This document shows positions 9,495 through 19,418 of a stretch of 64,000 bases of DNA, one piece after another; the first letter of the stretch is position 1; every line of letters starts with the position of its first letter. Source of the DNA: Methanosarcina sp. UBA5 (GTDB lineage Archaea > Halobacteriota > Methanosarcinia > Methanosarcinales > Methanosarcinaceae); the NCBI RefSeq assembly GCF_002505485.1, contig NZ_DAVG01000076.1:535-64534 (forward strand). The letters are read 5' to 3'. The notes beneath the pieces were generated by a model. It made no database searches and was not told the DNA's origin. It saw nothing but the letters and a program-made list of their open reading frames with translations. A program made the position numbers and the translations under genes.

Positions 9495-10593
9495 ACACTA
9501 TGGTGACCTTCAGGAATTATGCTCTTTTAATGGCTTTTTTACTGAGTAGATCATAAAGTTTTTTATATTTGTGAAAGTATTTTTCTTTTATCGGTTGGCT
9601 ATATAAATGATTTGATCAGGGAATATTTTCACTCTGCTTTCCTTACCTTTATGTATAGTGGTTTTCATTATAAGTTAGCTCTGAAAAATGAAAGTATTGT
9701 CCGAGGATACATAGTGTGAGTGTATTCCTCGATTAAGTGTCTTGACAGTACTGAAAAACAGTGTGTAATTTTCAGGGAATCTAAAGGCTTAACACATATG
9801 ATTTTGTATTAAATCAAGCTCATATCAATGTCTCAAAAATAATGAAAAGTAGTTTTAAGGAGAAGATCAAAAAAGAATAATGATAGTATGTGTAGCTATC
9901 AAAACTGGCTAGGTGGTAGCTGGCAAGCAATGATAGCTACTTTCAAGAACCGTGACAAAAGAAGCAGATCTTTTGTTACTATGTTCCTATCTAGTAACTT
10001 AATAAGCTCTTTTTGTTCGTACAATTGTACGTACAATACTACATACACGTAGTTCTTAAGAGTTTCCTTTCTCATTTGGAACATAGGTATATTAGTTCTG
10101 TTCTTTCTTTTTTGAGTTCTTGACGAATAGATATAGTAAAGACTCTTGAAATAGGAGAACTCAAAAATATGATTGATGGAATATTCAATCTCGAAACACT
10201 GATTATTCAAATGACTATATTGTTTTTGACAATTTTCCATTGTGTTGAGATTATACTGAAAACCATTTAGGAGAAAGGTAAAATCTTTTGGGTGAAGAGT
10301 AAAAGACCGAAGATTAGAAGTAGGAGTAACATTTTTTCCTCTTTTCCCGATCTCGGTATCATTTTTCCCTTTTTCCTTTCCCTTTCGCTCGGCGCGCAGC
10401 GAAGGGGAAGCCAGCGTTCCGTTGAAAGGTATCCTTCCATCTTTCCTTGGAAAGGTTGTTTTTCTTTTTCTGGTATATTTTCAATATGCGCCGCATTTAC
10501 TAATCGGATATTCTTGACTCAGGGTGATATGGAAGATTTTAAACTCTTTTTTACAGGGTACTTGAAAAAATCCGGTGTTGAATATTTATAATT
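9495..10593. other. intergenic region, no secure gene
   Basis: About 1.1 kb. A 113-codon minus-strand frame (9899-10240) and a 99-codon plus-strand frame (10292-10591) exist, but neither has a ribosome binding site or family resemblance, so I do not call them genes. Confidence 0.4.
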
Positions 10594-11010
10594 TTAAAGG
10601 TTCTTGATGTTGATTTTAAAAGTTATTGCTGGCCGGCTCTTTTCCGCCTTCTTTCTGTTCCCCTGTATGCCCTGGGAAATGTCGTTTGTTAATGTCTTTG
10701 CTAAGTTGGCGAATTTTTGAAAAGTTTGATGTGTCTCATACCTTTCTTGTGAATTCTGATGAAAAAAAGAAGAAATACAGTCGAAGCTGTAGACCTTAAG
10801 CGATATTTTGCAATGGTTGTCCAAAGATTCCGAGGGGATTCTTCATCTCAATGCCTGTTTCGAATGAAACAGTTGTGCTCTCTTCAACCGGCTTTTCAGC
10901 AGGTTTTTTATACTTGTCGTATGTTATTTTAATCTTAAGGAACATGTTTTGTTTTTCTTCGGTCAGACCCTGGCAGGGGTCTTTTCCGATTTTTACTTTA
11001 TTTTGTTTTT
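10594..11010 (-). pseudogene. remains of an unidentified protein gene
   Basis: On the minus strand a frame from about 11016 to 10799 reads as a real protein fragment (KIGKDPCQGLTEEKQ, later SFETGIEMKNPLG) and ends at TAA. A second frame (10824-10594), overlapping its end, continues with protein-like sequence (FQKFANLAKTLTNDISQGIQ). The pieces look like a frameshifted relic of one gene or of two overlapping ones, possibly from the same lost element as 8985-9494. Confidence 0.35.
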
Positions 11011-11039
11011 TGATTATACCTTAAACGATTTTTTTGTAT

Positions 11040-11744
11040 TTATGTCTACCGATGCTGGTTTTGGTTGCAACCAACACCAATGACTTTTTCTACATTTAGA
11101 ACTAATGTAAGCAATTGTATTTAAAATCTTTTGTCGGAGCATTTAGAAGCCTTTTTTTGCTTATTATGGTTATGTCGACATAATTATAACGAAAAAAAGC
11201 TCTAAAAATCTCCAGATAAATATATAGGCTTTGGAGATTGTTTTAAAGATGTTTCGCCTATTGAAGCTTCAATGATTTTGCTTGTATGAATCTATAAGCA
11301 GGTTAATAATTCGATTTTATTCGATTGGTTCTTATGAAAGCCGTTTCTCCAACTATTCTGGTAACTATAGAAGCATGCAGGTTATGACCGATAACTGCAA
11401 CATTAAACACAAAAATAGTGTAAAACACATAGGTACTTTTTTTCAGTGCCTATTGATGTTGGCTTTCAGCTTAAAAGAACAAGCTCTTTATTTTTTTGTG
11501 TGGATATCCTCATAATATTTTTATAAAAACCAATGCAGTCTTGAATTGAAAATCATCTTATCCATACGGAACGGCAAAGAGCCAAAGAATAATATTAAAA
11601 ATAAAAAGACTACAGAATCAATCTAAACTTTACAGAAAATTCGCCACACTTTCATTGAAATCATTTTGGGGATGAGAACCAATCCCATCCCCGTATTCAG
11701 CATAGCTAACACAATAGTTTTCGCTAACGAAAAAAAGAGGAGTT
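11040..11744. other. region downstream of frhB
   Basis: AT-rich and non-coding. The 77-codon frame at 11282-11515 has no supporting signals. Transcription of the frh operon should end within this stretch, but I see no single clear terminator. Confidence 0.4.
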
Positions 11745-12620
11745 TTAGGCGTAAGGGTTCCGTAGCCCCTTGTTGACTCCGAAAGTCTTGCGCTCCTCAA
11801 CTGTCTTCTGGTTCTTGTCGATCTTCTCTTTCGCGAGCTTCCTGAGGAGATCGAGACCGGGTTTGACTTCCTCAATAGGTTTTGTCTCAAACAGACCTGC
11901 AGCAACCGCTTTGGACCAAATCTCATTCCCTACCTTGGTGCGGATGAAAACCGTAGACCAGCCGTCTGGGCTTCCGACCGAGCCGGTTGAGATGTCTGCG
12001 AGATTAGAGACATAATCGAGGCAGACATGGCAGCCGGGCTGCTCGTATTTGTGGGTTGCCTTGAGCGGCACAGTTGCAACGTTCCCGCGTTCGGTGTAGA
12101 CCCAGAACTTGCCCTTCGTGATCTCCATCTTCTTCACGGAGCCGAGGCTCTGAGCCGCGTGGTCCTCGACAATGCTCTGCATAGATTTGTAGGGGAAGTT
12201 TTCCATGCAGAAAAGCCCTACTGTGAAGGCAACCTTGCCCGGGACGTCCCGCATATTGATAGGATAGAGCTGAGCCTTCCTCACTGCTTGCATCTGGCAG
12301 CAGACGCCGGTGATCCCAACCTTATCGAGGCCAAATGACCGGGTTGCTTCCTTGAGCCAGGAGATCTGGGGGCTGATACTGTATCTTGTTCCTCGTGCCT
12401 TGAGGATGTCCTCGCGGGTCATCGCGACTTCCGGCTTTGGCTGCCAGGGTTTATCGCCCTCGCCTGCCACAATAGTCCCGTCGATGATTCCCTGCTCGAG
12501 GGCATAGACCATGAGGGTGGTAGCAATGCCGCCGTCCTGTGCCTTCTTGAGGATCTCTTTGTCCGTGCTCCGTGCCGAAACGCAAGTCACGTATTTGCCG
12601 AGATATGGATCTTCAATCAT
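11745..12620 (-). CDS. frhB: F420-reducing hydrogenase, beta subunit (FrhB)
   Basis: A 291-residue iron-sulfur flavoprotein that passes electrons from the hydrogenase core to coenzyme F420. The start at ATG 12620 (MIEDPYLG) overlaps the frhG stop by 8 nt; an upstream extension of 10 residues is possible but unlikely. Recognisable features are the N-terminal GGIATTLMVYALE flavin/F420 region, the Cys pairs in GVCCQM, GLFCMEN and CHVCLDYVSN, and DISTGSVGS, all typical of FrhB/FdhB. It is the last gene of frhADGB and acts in the cytoplasm, at the entry of H2 electrons into methanogenesis. Confidence 0.97.
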   Translation of the reverse strand: MIEDPYLGKYVTCVSARSTDKEILKKAQDGGIATTLMVYALEQGIIDGTIVAGEGDKPWQPKPEVAMTREDILKARGTRYSISPQISWLKEATRSFGLDKVGITGVCCQMQAVRKAQLYPINMRDVPGKVAFTVGLFCMENFPYKSMQSIVEDHAAQSLGSVKKMEITKGKFWVYTERGNVATVPLKATHKYEQPGCHVCLDYVSNLADISTGSVGSPDGWSTVFIRTKVGNEIWSKAVAAGLFETKPIEEVKPGLDLLRKLAKEKIDKNQKTVEERKTFGVNKGLRNPYA

Positions 12621-13494
12621 CACTCTCACCTTCCTTAAGCGCTCCAGCAATTATCTCGTTGATGTTCTCGAATTCAGGAATCACGTCCAAGTTGAAGAAC
12701 GACCTCGGACAGGCGCCATAGCAGGAGCCGCACTTAATGCAGAGGTCACGCTCACCCTGGGGCTTCCCGAACTCAAGAGTAATCGCACGCACGGGGCAGG
12801 ATGCAGCGCAGGTACCACAGCCCATACAGAGACCCTGGTTGATTACATCGTTCATCAGGTCGCAGAAACATCCGGTCGTGCCGCGCTTCGCAAGATCCAT
12901 AAGGGGCTTTAAATACTTGCCCGCAAGGGCCTTCTGATCCTCGTTCCCCTTCAGGAGCAGGTACGCCATGACAGCAACGTTCCTTATGAGCTCCGGGCTT
13001 GGGGGACACCCTGGGATGTAGACATCCACATTGATGAGATCCCCGATTGGGAGGAAGGATTCGTGCTGTGGCTGGTTGTGCTGCCCACCGCGGCTAAACC
13101 GGGTGATGTTCCCGTAGCTCGCGCAGGAGCCAAGGGCCACCACAATCTTTGACTTCTTTCGCGTCTCCTTGATGTCCTCCACTGATTCATGGTCCTGGAT
13201 GCAGACCGATCCCTCCACGAGCGCCACGTCCATCTCTGGGATATGCCGAACGTCAGCAAGCGTGAGGCAGTAGACGAGGTCGGCATAGTCGTCCAGGATC
13301 TTGATGAGTCCCAAGTTGTTATCGGCCAGGGACACGAGGCAGCCGGTACAGCCGCTCATGTGTACATGCCCGATTTTGATCTTATTTGTCACTGGTTTAA
13401 TCTCCTTTGTAGCTTCCACCTTCTTCTCCGTCGCAACCTGAGCGTGCTTTACTTCCCCGCCCATGGTTTTCTTGACGAAGTTAAGCAGTCCCAT
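12613..13494 (-). CDS. frhG: F420-reducing hydrogenase, gamma (small) subunit (FrhG)
   Basis: A 293-residue electron-transfer subunit. SGCTGCLVS (Cys49 and Cys52), GSCAS and PGCPP are the proximal [4Fe-4S] ligands of [NiFe] small subunits. Two ferredoxin clusters follow near residues 225-265 (CMGCGTCAASCP, CIKCGSCYGACP). About 38 residues rich in Lys/Glu/Val precede the usual start HVHMSGCTGC and are an N-terminal extension relative to the FrhG proteins I remember from Methanobacteriales. It overlaps frhD by 14 nt and frhB by 8 nt, consistent with coupled translation of a stoichiometric complex. Confidence 0.97.
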   Translation of the reverse strand: MGLLNFVKKTMGGEVKHAQVATEKKVEATKEIKPVTNKIKIGHVHMSGCTGCLVSLADNNLGLIKILDDYADLVYCLTLADVRHIPEMDVALVEGSVCIQDHESVEDIKETRKKSKIVVALGSCASYGNITRFSRGGQHNQPQHESFLPIGDLINVDVYIPGCPPSPELIRNVAVMAYLLLKGNEDQKALAGKYLKPLMDLAKRGTTGCFCDLMNDVINQGLCMGCGTCAASCPVRAITLEFGKPQGERDLCIKCGSCYGACPRSFFNLDVIPEFENINEIIAGALKEGESDD

Positions 13495-13960
13495 AGTTCA
13501 TCCCGATTTCCTTCAGTATCTCGGATATAGCTCCGGGAATGGCTCTCTTTACCTCGTCTGTAATCCCGATGACCATTTCAGGGGTAGAAACATATTTCTT
13601 CTGGCACGCAAGGACCCGGATTCGGATATCGTCCTTGATATATTGGAGCGGCTCGGTAAGATCCCATGAATGGGCATCCCGGTAGCTTCCCACAGGGAGC
13701 TCATCAACGTCGAGCCACCTGAGCTCGCCGGGTTTCCCCCCAAAGTCAGCGATGTCCACGATGATAAGAGTCTTTGTGGACTCGGGATTGAGGAGGGTAA
13801 AGACGAAATGGGGTCCTCCGAGCCCCGCGTCAATGACCGTAACGTTCTCAGGGAGTTCAAGCTCCTTGAGACTCTCCACGACTGCGGGTCCGAACCCATC
13901 GTCCGCATAGAGCGGATTGCCGCAGCCTGCCACCACGATCTCGGAGTACAGCGTTTCCAT
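13481..13960 (-). CDS. frhD: hydrogenase maturation endopeptidase (FrhD)
   Basis: A 159-residue protease of the HycI/HyaD family that removes the C-terminal peptide of FrhA after nickel insertion. The signature GCGNPLYADDGFGP lies near the N-terminus; VIDAGLGG, DIADFGG and the His in DAHSW supply the other expected nickel-binding surroundings. ATG 13960 is preferred over the GTG pair at 13972 because GGTGA lies 5 nt upstream. It starts just after the frhA stop and overlaps frhG by 14 nt. Confidence 0.95.
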   Translation of the reverse strand: METLYSEIVVAGCGNPLYADDGFGPAVVESLKELELPENVTVIDAGLGGPHFVFTLLNPESTKTLIIVDIADFGGKPGELRWLDVDELPVGSYRDAHSWDLTEPLQYIKDDIRIRVLACQKKYVSTPEMVIGITDEVKRAIPGAISEILKEIGMNYGTA

Positions 13961-13965
13961 TCCCT

Positions 13966-15336
13966 TCACCACTGCATGAGCTTCTGGGCGACTATCTTGT
14001 CCTCCTCATTCAACACGATCATGTGAGTTGCGCACGAGACGCATGGGTCATAACCCCGAACAACCATCTCGGCGATCTGCCAGGGCGCTCCCGTCAGAGC
14101 ACGGCTGCAGGTAGGGAAATTCCAGGTTGTGGGCACAAGCATCTCATACCACAGCACCCGTCCGTCCTTCACCCGTGCAAGATGGACATTGGTCCCACGC
14201 GGGGCCTCGTTCGCGGCCCAGCCCATAGACCCGTCTCCCTGGGGGATATGATCGGCAAGGACCTTGCCCGAGGTATCCAGGTTGTCAAGGCACTTGAGGA
14301 TGGTGTAACAGCAGTCTGGGTATTCCATCTGCCTGGCGATGTGCTGGGCGAAGGTACCCTTTTCGTCGAAGTTCTTGAAGGTAGTAAGCCTTGCCCTTGG
14401 GCCGACCTCAACCGGCTGACCGTCGTAGGTAGGAACACCAGTGCAGGCTTCCATCTGGGGGTTGGCCTTAGTGCCGACCTTCGTTGTACCTCCGAATGGG
14501 TAGCTTGGGTCCTCAAGATCGATGGTTACCTCACCCATGTACCAGTCCCATGGCCGAGTCTCTTTCCACCGAGCGAAATCCCACGTAGGCTTCTCGTCCA
14601 GACTGGATGAGCCGTACATCGGGGATGTGGCCATGACCCCCTGGTTGTGGTAACCAAGCGTCTTGGGAAGCGGGATCTGCTTGCCTGCGACCTCGACAAA
14701 CTCCCGGTTCTGCATGTTCCTGATAACATCGAGCATAAACTCCATCTGCTCGTGGGCAAGAACGAGACCTTCCTTCGCTAGGTCGGCCATTTTCTGCTTT
14801 GCTCGGGGGCTCACGTTGTGGTACATTCCGCCGATCCTCGGGTTGGAGGGGTGAATTGCCTCGCCACCTGCGATGGCTCCAATGGTCTGTCCGATCTCGC
14901 GGATGCGGACGATCCTTGCCATAACGCTCCTGGCAGGCTGCTCGTTAGCGAACAGGTTGAACTTTGTCTCCGTTCCTGGAATGTAAAAGTCCGGGAGGAT
15001 CAGGATGTTGTGCAGGGCGATGCTGTGAAGGCGGTTCGCGGCATGGAGAATGATCCGCAGGAGCTTTGCGTCCGTGGGAATCTCGCAGCCGATGGAAGCT
15101 TCCATGGCTTCGGTGCTTGCCAGGGTGTGGGCGATGGGACAGATACCGCAGACCCGAGAAGCAATCTTCGGGACCTGTTCCATTGTTTTACCTATGGCGA
15201 GCTTCTCAATACCCCTGACAGGGGTGATGGAGAGCCAGTCTCCTCGCTCGACAATACCCTGATCATCCACCTTCAGGGTGAGCTTGGAGTGACCTTCAAG
15301 TCTCGTGGTTGGAGAGATTTCTATAACTTTCGTCAA
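13966..15336 (-). CDS. frhA: F420-reducing hydrogenase, alpha (catalytic) subunit (FrhA)
   Basis: A 456-residue [NiFe] catalytic subunit starting at TTG (GAGG about 10 nt upstream). N-terminal nickel ligands lie in RVCGICPIAH (Cys63, Cys66) and C-terminal ones in DPCVSCATH (Cys432, Cys435). Cleavage by FrhD should occur after His438, removing 18 residues. All four nickel ligands are cysteine; no selenocysteine codon is needed. It heads the operon frhADGB and with FrhG and FrhB forms the soluble or membrane-associated complex that reduces F420 with H2. The GC content is clearly higher than the surrounding DNA, as expected for a conserved, well-expressed operon. Confidence 0.98.
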   Translation of the reverse strand: MTKVIEISPTTRLEGHSKLTLKVDDQGIVERGDWLSITPVRGIEKLAIGKTMEQVPKIASRVCGICPIAHTLASTEAMEASIGCEIPTDAKLLRIILHAANRLHSIALHNILILPDFYIPGTETKFNLFANEQPARSVMARIVRIREIGQTIGAIAGGEAIHPSNPRIGGMYHNVSPRAKQKMADLAKEGLVLAHEQMEFMLDVIRNMQNREFVEVAGKQIPLPKTLGYHNQGVMATSPMYGSSSLDEKPTWDFARWKETRPWDWYMGEVTIDLEDPSYPFGGTTKVGTKANPQMEACTGVPTYDGQPVEVGPRARLTTFKNFDEKGTFAQHIARQMEYPDCCYTILKCLDNLDTSGKVLADHIPQGDGSMGWAANEAPRGTNVHLARVKDGRVLWYEMLVPTTWNFPTCSRALTGAPWQIAEMVVRGYDPCVSCATHMIVLNEEDKIVAQKLMQW

Positions 15337-15834
15337 TGGTATGCCTCGTTTTCGATTCGGTGTTATTTAGGCTGTACCGTGGTTAAGGCACTTTCTGTGT
15401 GATTATTCTAAGATAGTTACTCGTACATTGAAGTACGTTAACCTCTTAATTTCTCCAGCGCGTAGTACCTCAGTATATTAAATATTTGATTTATAACGAT
15501 AAATGGTTGAAAACGCGATATTACATAAATCCTTCTATCAATATAAAGAAAGATAATAAAATAATAAGCATATTTTTTCCAATTTATAAACTAAATTATA
15601 TATTAATACATATTCTATAATTATAAAGAAAAACTTGAAATTAAAGAAATATAACGCCCATAAATATAGGTAAAGATTACATATTGTAGTTCATAGTGTG
15701 ATTAACCAGAAAGCCACTAAGACTCCAAAAATAAAAAATTGTATAAATTTTGGGAACTTCGTCTTTATAGATTTAATAAATCACCCACTACCTTTTGGCC
15801 CTGAACTTTGCATCATTTTTTCAATTTGAAGGAT
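15337..15834. other. frh operon upstream region
   Basis: AT-rich, non-coding, and the presumable location of the minus-strand frhA promoter. Several TATA-like blocks lie between about 15480 and 15660, and none can be singled out. No other gene is seen. Confidence 0.5.
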
Positions 15835-15839
15835 TATTT

Positions 15840-16120
15840 GCTTTTAGAGTATAAAATCCAGTCTTGTTCAATCGTCACTTTTATGTAGTTTGTTTTAGTT
15901 ACAGTACCACTCTCCGCATCATTTAATACAGTAAATTTGACGGTATAACTCCTGTTTTGGAATATTTATGCGTTGGTTCTTGGTTGTTGAAGTGGCTCTT
16001 TTTCCAAAAGTCTAGTTCCATGAAGTTGGAGATCCGGTACTTTTGTTATAAATTGTACCTTTAGTGGGAGCATTTTCTGAAGTAGGAGACGCAGAAAATG
16101 CAGCACCCGGTTTTTCAATC
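15840..16120 (-). pseudogene. decayed PKD-domain copy
   Basis: The minus strand encodes fragments of a PKD domain in shifting frames, ending with the same YSKSK-stop and similar downstream DNA as the better copy at 16183-16602. It is evidently a tandem duplicate of that gene end which has lost its frame. Confidence 0.6.
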
Positions 16121-16182
16121 AATTTTAATAACCTCCACTGCTCTTTAGCCTTGACCTTTTATCATTTTTTCAATTTAAGGAG

Positions 16183-16602
16183 TTATTTGCTTTTAGAGTA
16201 TAGGCCCGGTCTTGTATTCGTTGTCACTTTTATGTAATTTGTTTTTGTTTTCGTACTGCTGCCTGCCGCATTTGATACTGTCAGCTTTACCGTATAGTTT
16301 CCTTCCTGTAAATACTGATGTTTTGGACTTTGCTCTGTGGAATTTATCCCGTCTCCAAAAGTCCATTTCCATTCAGTAGGAATTCCTGTACTTTTATCAG
16401 TAAAGGTAACAGTTAATGGAGCTTTTCCTGAGGTTGGAGATGCTGAAAAAGCAGCAACGTGAGCGTTTAATTCCTTTGCGACAATGTAGTCCTTTATTGT
16501 TCTCGTGTTTGTTCCAGCTGCATTCTTCACTGTTAAGCTGAAAGTATATTTTCCTTCTTTATTGTGTGTGTGCAGGGCTCTTTGCTGTTGAAGATTTCCC
16601 AT
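16183..16602 (-). pseudogene. truncated PKD-domain surface protein
   Basis: The frame holds the end of one PKD domain (EGKYTFSLTVKNAAGTNTRT) and one complete PKD domain (FSASPTSGKAPLTVTFTDKS to GNYTVKLTVSNAAG) ending YSKSK. PKD domains are beta-sandwich units common in Methanosarcina S-layer and surface proteins. Upstream, WDGKSSTAKSPAHT lies in another frame; the break falls at a (TG)5 run (16563-16572 on the plus strand), where one more repeat unit would restore PAHTHNKEG. No signal peptide or start remains, so I call it a remnant. Confidence 0.65.
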
Positions 16603-16683
16603 CCCAGCAGCAAGCTAACAGGGTATTCGAATGAAATGAAACAAAGAGGGAACTATATAAATATGGAAATTTCATTATAAAGT

Positions 16684-17604
16684 ATGACTTTTTTTCTTGA
16701 AAAGCAATGTGAAACAAGAAGTGGACTAGCGCCTGAATACTTAATTCCCTGGTACATAATTGGAATAACTGCAATTATCTGCGCAGCGACTCTGGTTTTG
16801 ATCGCTTTTCTTGGACCCATTGGTCAGGAAACAATACAGTATAGAACCTCTCAATCTTGCGTATGGCAGATCGCAGGGCAGGATCTTACAAACCTGGTAC
16901 TGATCGCACCGATACTGCTAATTGGTGGAATTCTATGTCTGGCCAGAAGGGCCAGCTCGAAATACTTGTTAATACTTACACCGATAACATTAATGTACAC
17001 AGGGCTTTCTATGGGAATCGGCCAGGAATGGAGCAATTTGGCCTACAGCGGCAATGTTGAGGACTACTGGTGGCTTTTCGGAATCCTTGTAATAGGCGGG
17101 CTCATCCTGCTTATAGGTAGCCTATCCATGTTTACCGAAGCAGATGTTCCTGACTTCAAACCCAGAGGGCTGCGAATCTACGTATGTCTAATGACCGTAT
17201 TTTTCCTGCTCTTTGCAGCGATGTGGATATTTGAAATCCAGCAAGTTACAGATACTGGAGATACTCCCAACGGTTCATACAAATCGGCTCCAACTGCATT
17301 CTGGGCCATCAGGTATCTTGACCTTGGAATCAGTATTCCTTTAGGTTTTCTAGCGCTATTCCTGATGCTATCAAAGCCAAAAAAGGCATATTCAATACTG
17401 CTTCTGTTCTTTGGGTTCTTCATTACCATTGGAACCTCTGTAGACATGATAGGAATAGTCCAAGTCTTGAATGGGGATACGGAGGTGGCAAAAGAGGGAC
17501 TCTTTATATTCCCAATAATCACATTATTCTCCTATGGAGGCCTCTTCTATCTTGTTAAAGATAAAATTCATAGAGGTATTGTTAAAAGCTCAGATAACCA
17601 ATAA
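16684..17604 (+). CDS. multi-pass membrane protein, unknown function
   Basis: A 306-residue protein with about eight hydrophobic helices and short loops, and no recognised transporter or enzyme motif. A TATA-like box (16651-16661) centred 27 nt before the ATG suggests a leaderless transcript. It is divergent from the PKD remnant. Confidence 0.7.
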   Translation: MTFFLEKQCETRSGLAPEYLIPWYIIGITAIICAATLVLIAFLGPIGQETIQYRTSQSCVWQIAGQDLTNLVLIAPILLIGGILCLARRASSKYLLILTPITLMYTGLSMGIGQEWSNLAYSGNVEDYWWLFGILVIGGLILLIGSLSMFTEADVPDFKPRGLRIYVCLMTVFFLLFAAMWIFEIQQVTDTGDTPNGSYKSAPTAFWAIRYLDLGISIPLGFLALFLMLSKPKKAYSILLLFFGFFITIGTSVDMIGIVQVLNGDTEVAKEGLFIFPIITLFSYGGLFYLVKDKIHRGIVKSSDNQ

Positions 17605-17727
17605 GGACTCATGAAAAAGTAATAAGTCTCGAATATAGTAACGATAATATTTTTAATATAATTTTAGAAAGAATTCAATGAATAAGTCCTATACTTTTGA
17701 CATTTACTTAATCTTCTTCTGTTATTT

Positions 17728-18258
17728 TCACTGGTTTTTAACATATTCAAAGGTCCAGAGCGGAGTTCCTTCTATTTCTCCCTTTTCAAGATGTTCGATC
17801 TCATGAGCTGCGCTATATGCCGGCGTACCTTTCAGCTGTATGTGTTTTTTCTTTAACTCCCTGAGTGTTATTTTCCTGATATTTGGATTTACCTCTGCAA
17901 ATATTATCTTTTTTGCATGCAGGGTTATTATGTAGGGTCTTTCAACCAGTTCTCTTTCTTCTTTTGTCCCGCACTTTTCCAGCCTTCGTATGATTCCTTC
18001 TTCAGCTATGACTTTGGGGTCGATAAAGAAGTATATCTTTTCCAGAGTATAGCCTGTTTTGCTTTCTTCGCCGTAATAAGTAATCACATCTTTTACTGCC
18101 ATACTTTTTGTATCTTCTGAAGCATAACTCCAAGAGCCTCCCGACTTCAATGAAAGCAGAAAAGGAAGAAAGAGATCTTCTTGAATTCCAAAACTGGAAA
18201 TTATATGCCTTTCCAAGGCTGAAAACTTGAAGATTGCTCGAATTTCTTCAACATCCAT
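17728..18258 (-). CDS. conserved hypothetical protein
   Basis: A 176-residue soluble protein starting at ATG 18258 with GGGGAT upstream. It is a mix of charged helices and strands (YFFIDPKVIAEEGIIRRLEK; later HAKKIIFAEVNPNIRK) and has the protein-like segment AYSAAHEIEHLEKGE, whose HEIEH is reminiscent of a metal site but occurs too near the C-terminus to call a protease. It lies tail-to-tail with the membrane protein at 16684. Function unknown. Confidence 0.65.
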   Translation of the reverse strand: MDVEEIRAIFKFSALERHIISSFGIQEDLFLPFLLSLKSGGSWSYASEDTKSMAVKDVITYYGEESKTGYTLEKIYFFIDPKVIAEEGIIRRLEKCGTKEERELVERPYIITLHAKKIIFAEVNPNIRKITLRELKKKHIQLKGTPAYSAAHEIEHLEKGEIEGTPLWTFEYVKNQ

Positions 18259-18394
18259 ACTCGCATCCCCACTATCATTTATATCTAAAATTGGTTAAAT
18301 TCCTTTTTGCTTTTTACTTCATAATTTATGTTTAACGACTAAAAATCTCTAGAGAGCAGAGGGCTCTAAAAAGTCATTACAAGTAAATTTCTAG

Positions 18395-18502
18395 TTACCG
18401 TTATATGTATCACAAAATTAGTACATATAACTATAAATTTATATAATCTACAAATTTATGTAATGATGTTACACTGACTTTTATCATGGATTTTGGAACT
18501 GA
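18395..18502. repeat. dispersed repeat ending in GATTTTGGAACTGA
   Basis: It shares the blocks AAATTTATGTAATGATGTTA and GATTTTGGAACTGA with 36999-37120 and, inverted and more diverged, with 48221-48330. The copies are about 110 nt, AT-rich and non-coding. They could be a MITE-like element or an insertion sequence end. Confidence 0.45.
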
Positions 18503-18553
18503 ATCGAATGAATGCGAATAAAACTTATGCTTTGCTCATAGATAAGTGAGAGA

Positions 18554-19273
18554 ATGAATAAAAGACATATTTATATCTCAAATAATAAAATTCGTATTCC
18601 TGCTATCCTGTGGGGAAAGCAGAGTGAAAAGCTCTTGATTGAAGTTCATGGTAATCTTTCTAATAAAGAGGACACTGTAATTTCCATGATGGCACAAAAG
18701 GCCGTTGAAAAAGGTTACCAAGCGTTAAGCTTTGACCTGCCTATGCACGGTGAACGTGTAGATGAGGAATATGCTTGTGTTCCCGAAAATTGTGTAAGTG
18801 ATTTGACCGCTGTTTACGAATATGCAAAGTCGCTTGCGCCTGAAATTCATTTGTTTGCATGTAGTATTGGAGCCTATTTCAGTCTGCTTTCCTATCATGA
18901 CTTTAACATAAAACAAAGTTTATTTCTCTCGCCCATCGTCAATATGGAGTGCATTATAAGCAACATGATGGAAGGTTTCCAAGTAAGTGAAGAAAGGCTA
19001 AAAGCAGAGCATGAAATCCGGTTGCCGATTGGACAGACATTGGAATGGAACTATTATTGCTATGTGAGAGAAAATCCTATCTGTTTTGAATGGAAAGCGC
19101 CTATTGCCATTTTGTATGGCTCTGACGATAATCTGTCTGAATGGGACGAGATTTCAGCATTTGCAGCGAGGTATCACTCAAAAGTTAAAATCCTGGAGCA
19201 TGGAGAGCATTACTTTCATACGGAAGAGCAATTGCAGGTATTTGATAGATGGGCAGATGAAAATCTGCTGTAA
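18554..19273 (+). CDS. alpha/beta hydrolase
   Basis: A 239-residue soluble hydrolase of the alpha/beta fold. The likely nucleophile is the Ser in FACSIGAYF, the acid lies in LYGSDDNLSE and the base His in LEHGEHYFHTEEQ; the oxyanion region is EVHGNLSN. The composition and motif spacing resemble small esterases common in Clostridia, so bacterial origin is possible but not shown. It is monocistronic with AT-rich flanks. Substrate unknown. Confidence 0.8.
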   Translation: MNKRHIYISNNKIRIPAILWGKQSEKLLIEVHGNLSNKEDTVISMMAQKAVEKGYQALSFDLPMHGERVDEEYACVPENCVSDLTAVYEYAKSLAPEIHLFACSIGAYFSLLSYHDFNIKQSLFLSPIVNMECIISNMMEGFQVSEERLKAEHEIRLPIGQTLEWNYYCYVRENPICFEWKAPIAILYGSDDNLSEWDEISAFAARYHSKVKILEHGEHYFHTEEQLQVFDRWADENLL

Positions 19274-19418
19274 AACTTGATAGTATACTGCAAACAGAGA
19301 GGTATCTAGCTATTATCCTTTGCTCGTACAGTTATCGAATTAATGAAGTTCCACAGATAGAGAAATAAAGAAAAGTAATAAATGCTGGTAAATATATCTG
19401 CTCCTAACAGGATTTGAT

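Noticed and set aside
9899..10240. 113-codon minus-strand frame
   Set aside because: No start signal or family resemblance; composition is that of AT-rich chance frames.
11745..15336. Long plus-strand frames inside the frh operon (up to 195 codons)
   Set aside because: They are antisense shadows of conserved frh genes with high GC; no independent signals.
13966..15336. Selenocysteine at an frhA nickel ligand
   Set aside because: All ligand codons are ordinary cysteine codons.
16563..16572. (TG)5 run at the frameshift of the PKD gene, as possible phase variation
   Set aside because: One extra repeat would restore the frame, but the upstream part has no signal peptide or start and a piece of the domain is missing, so it is a pseudogene.
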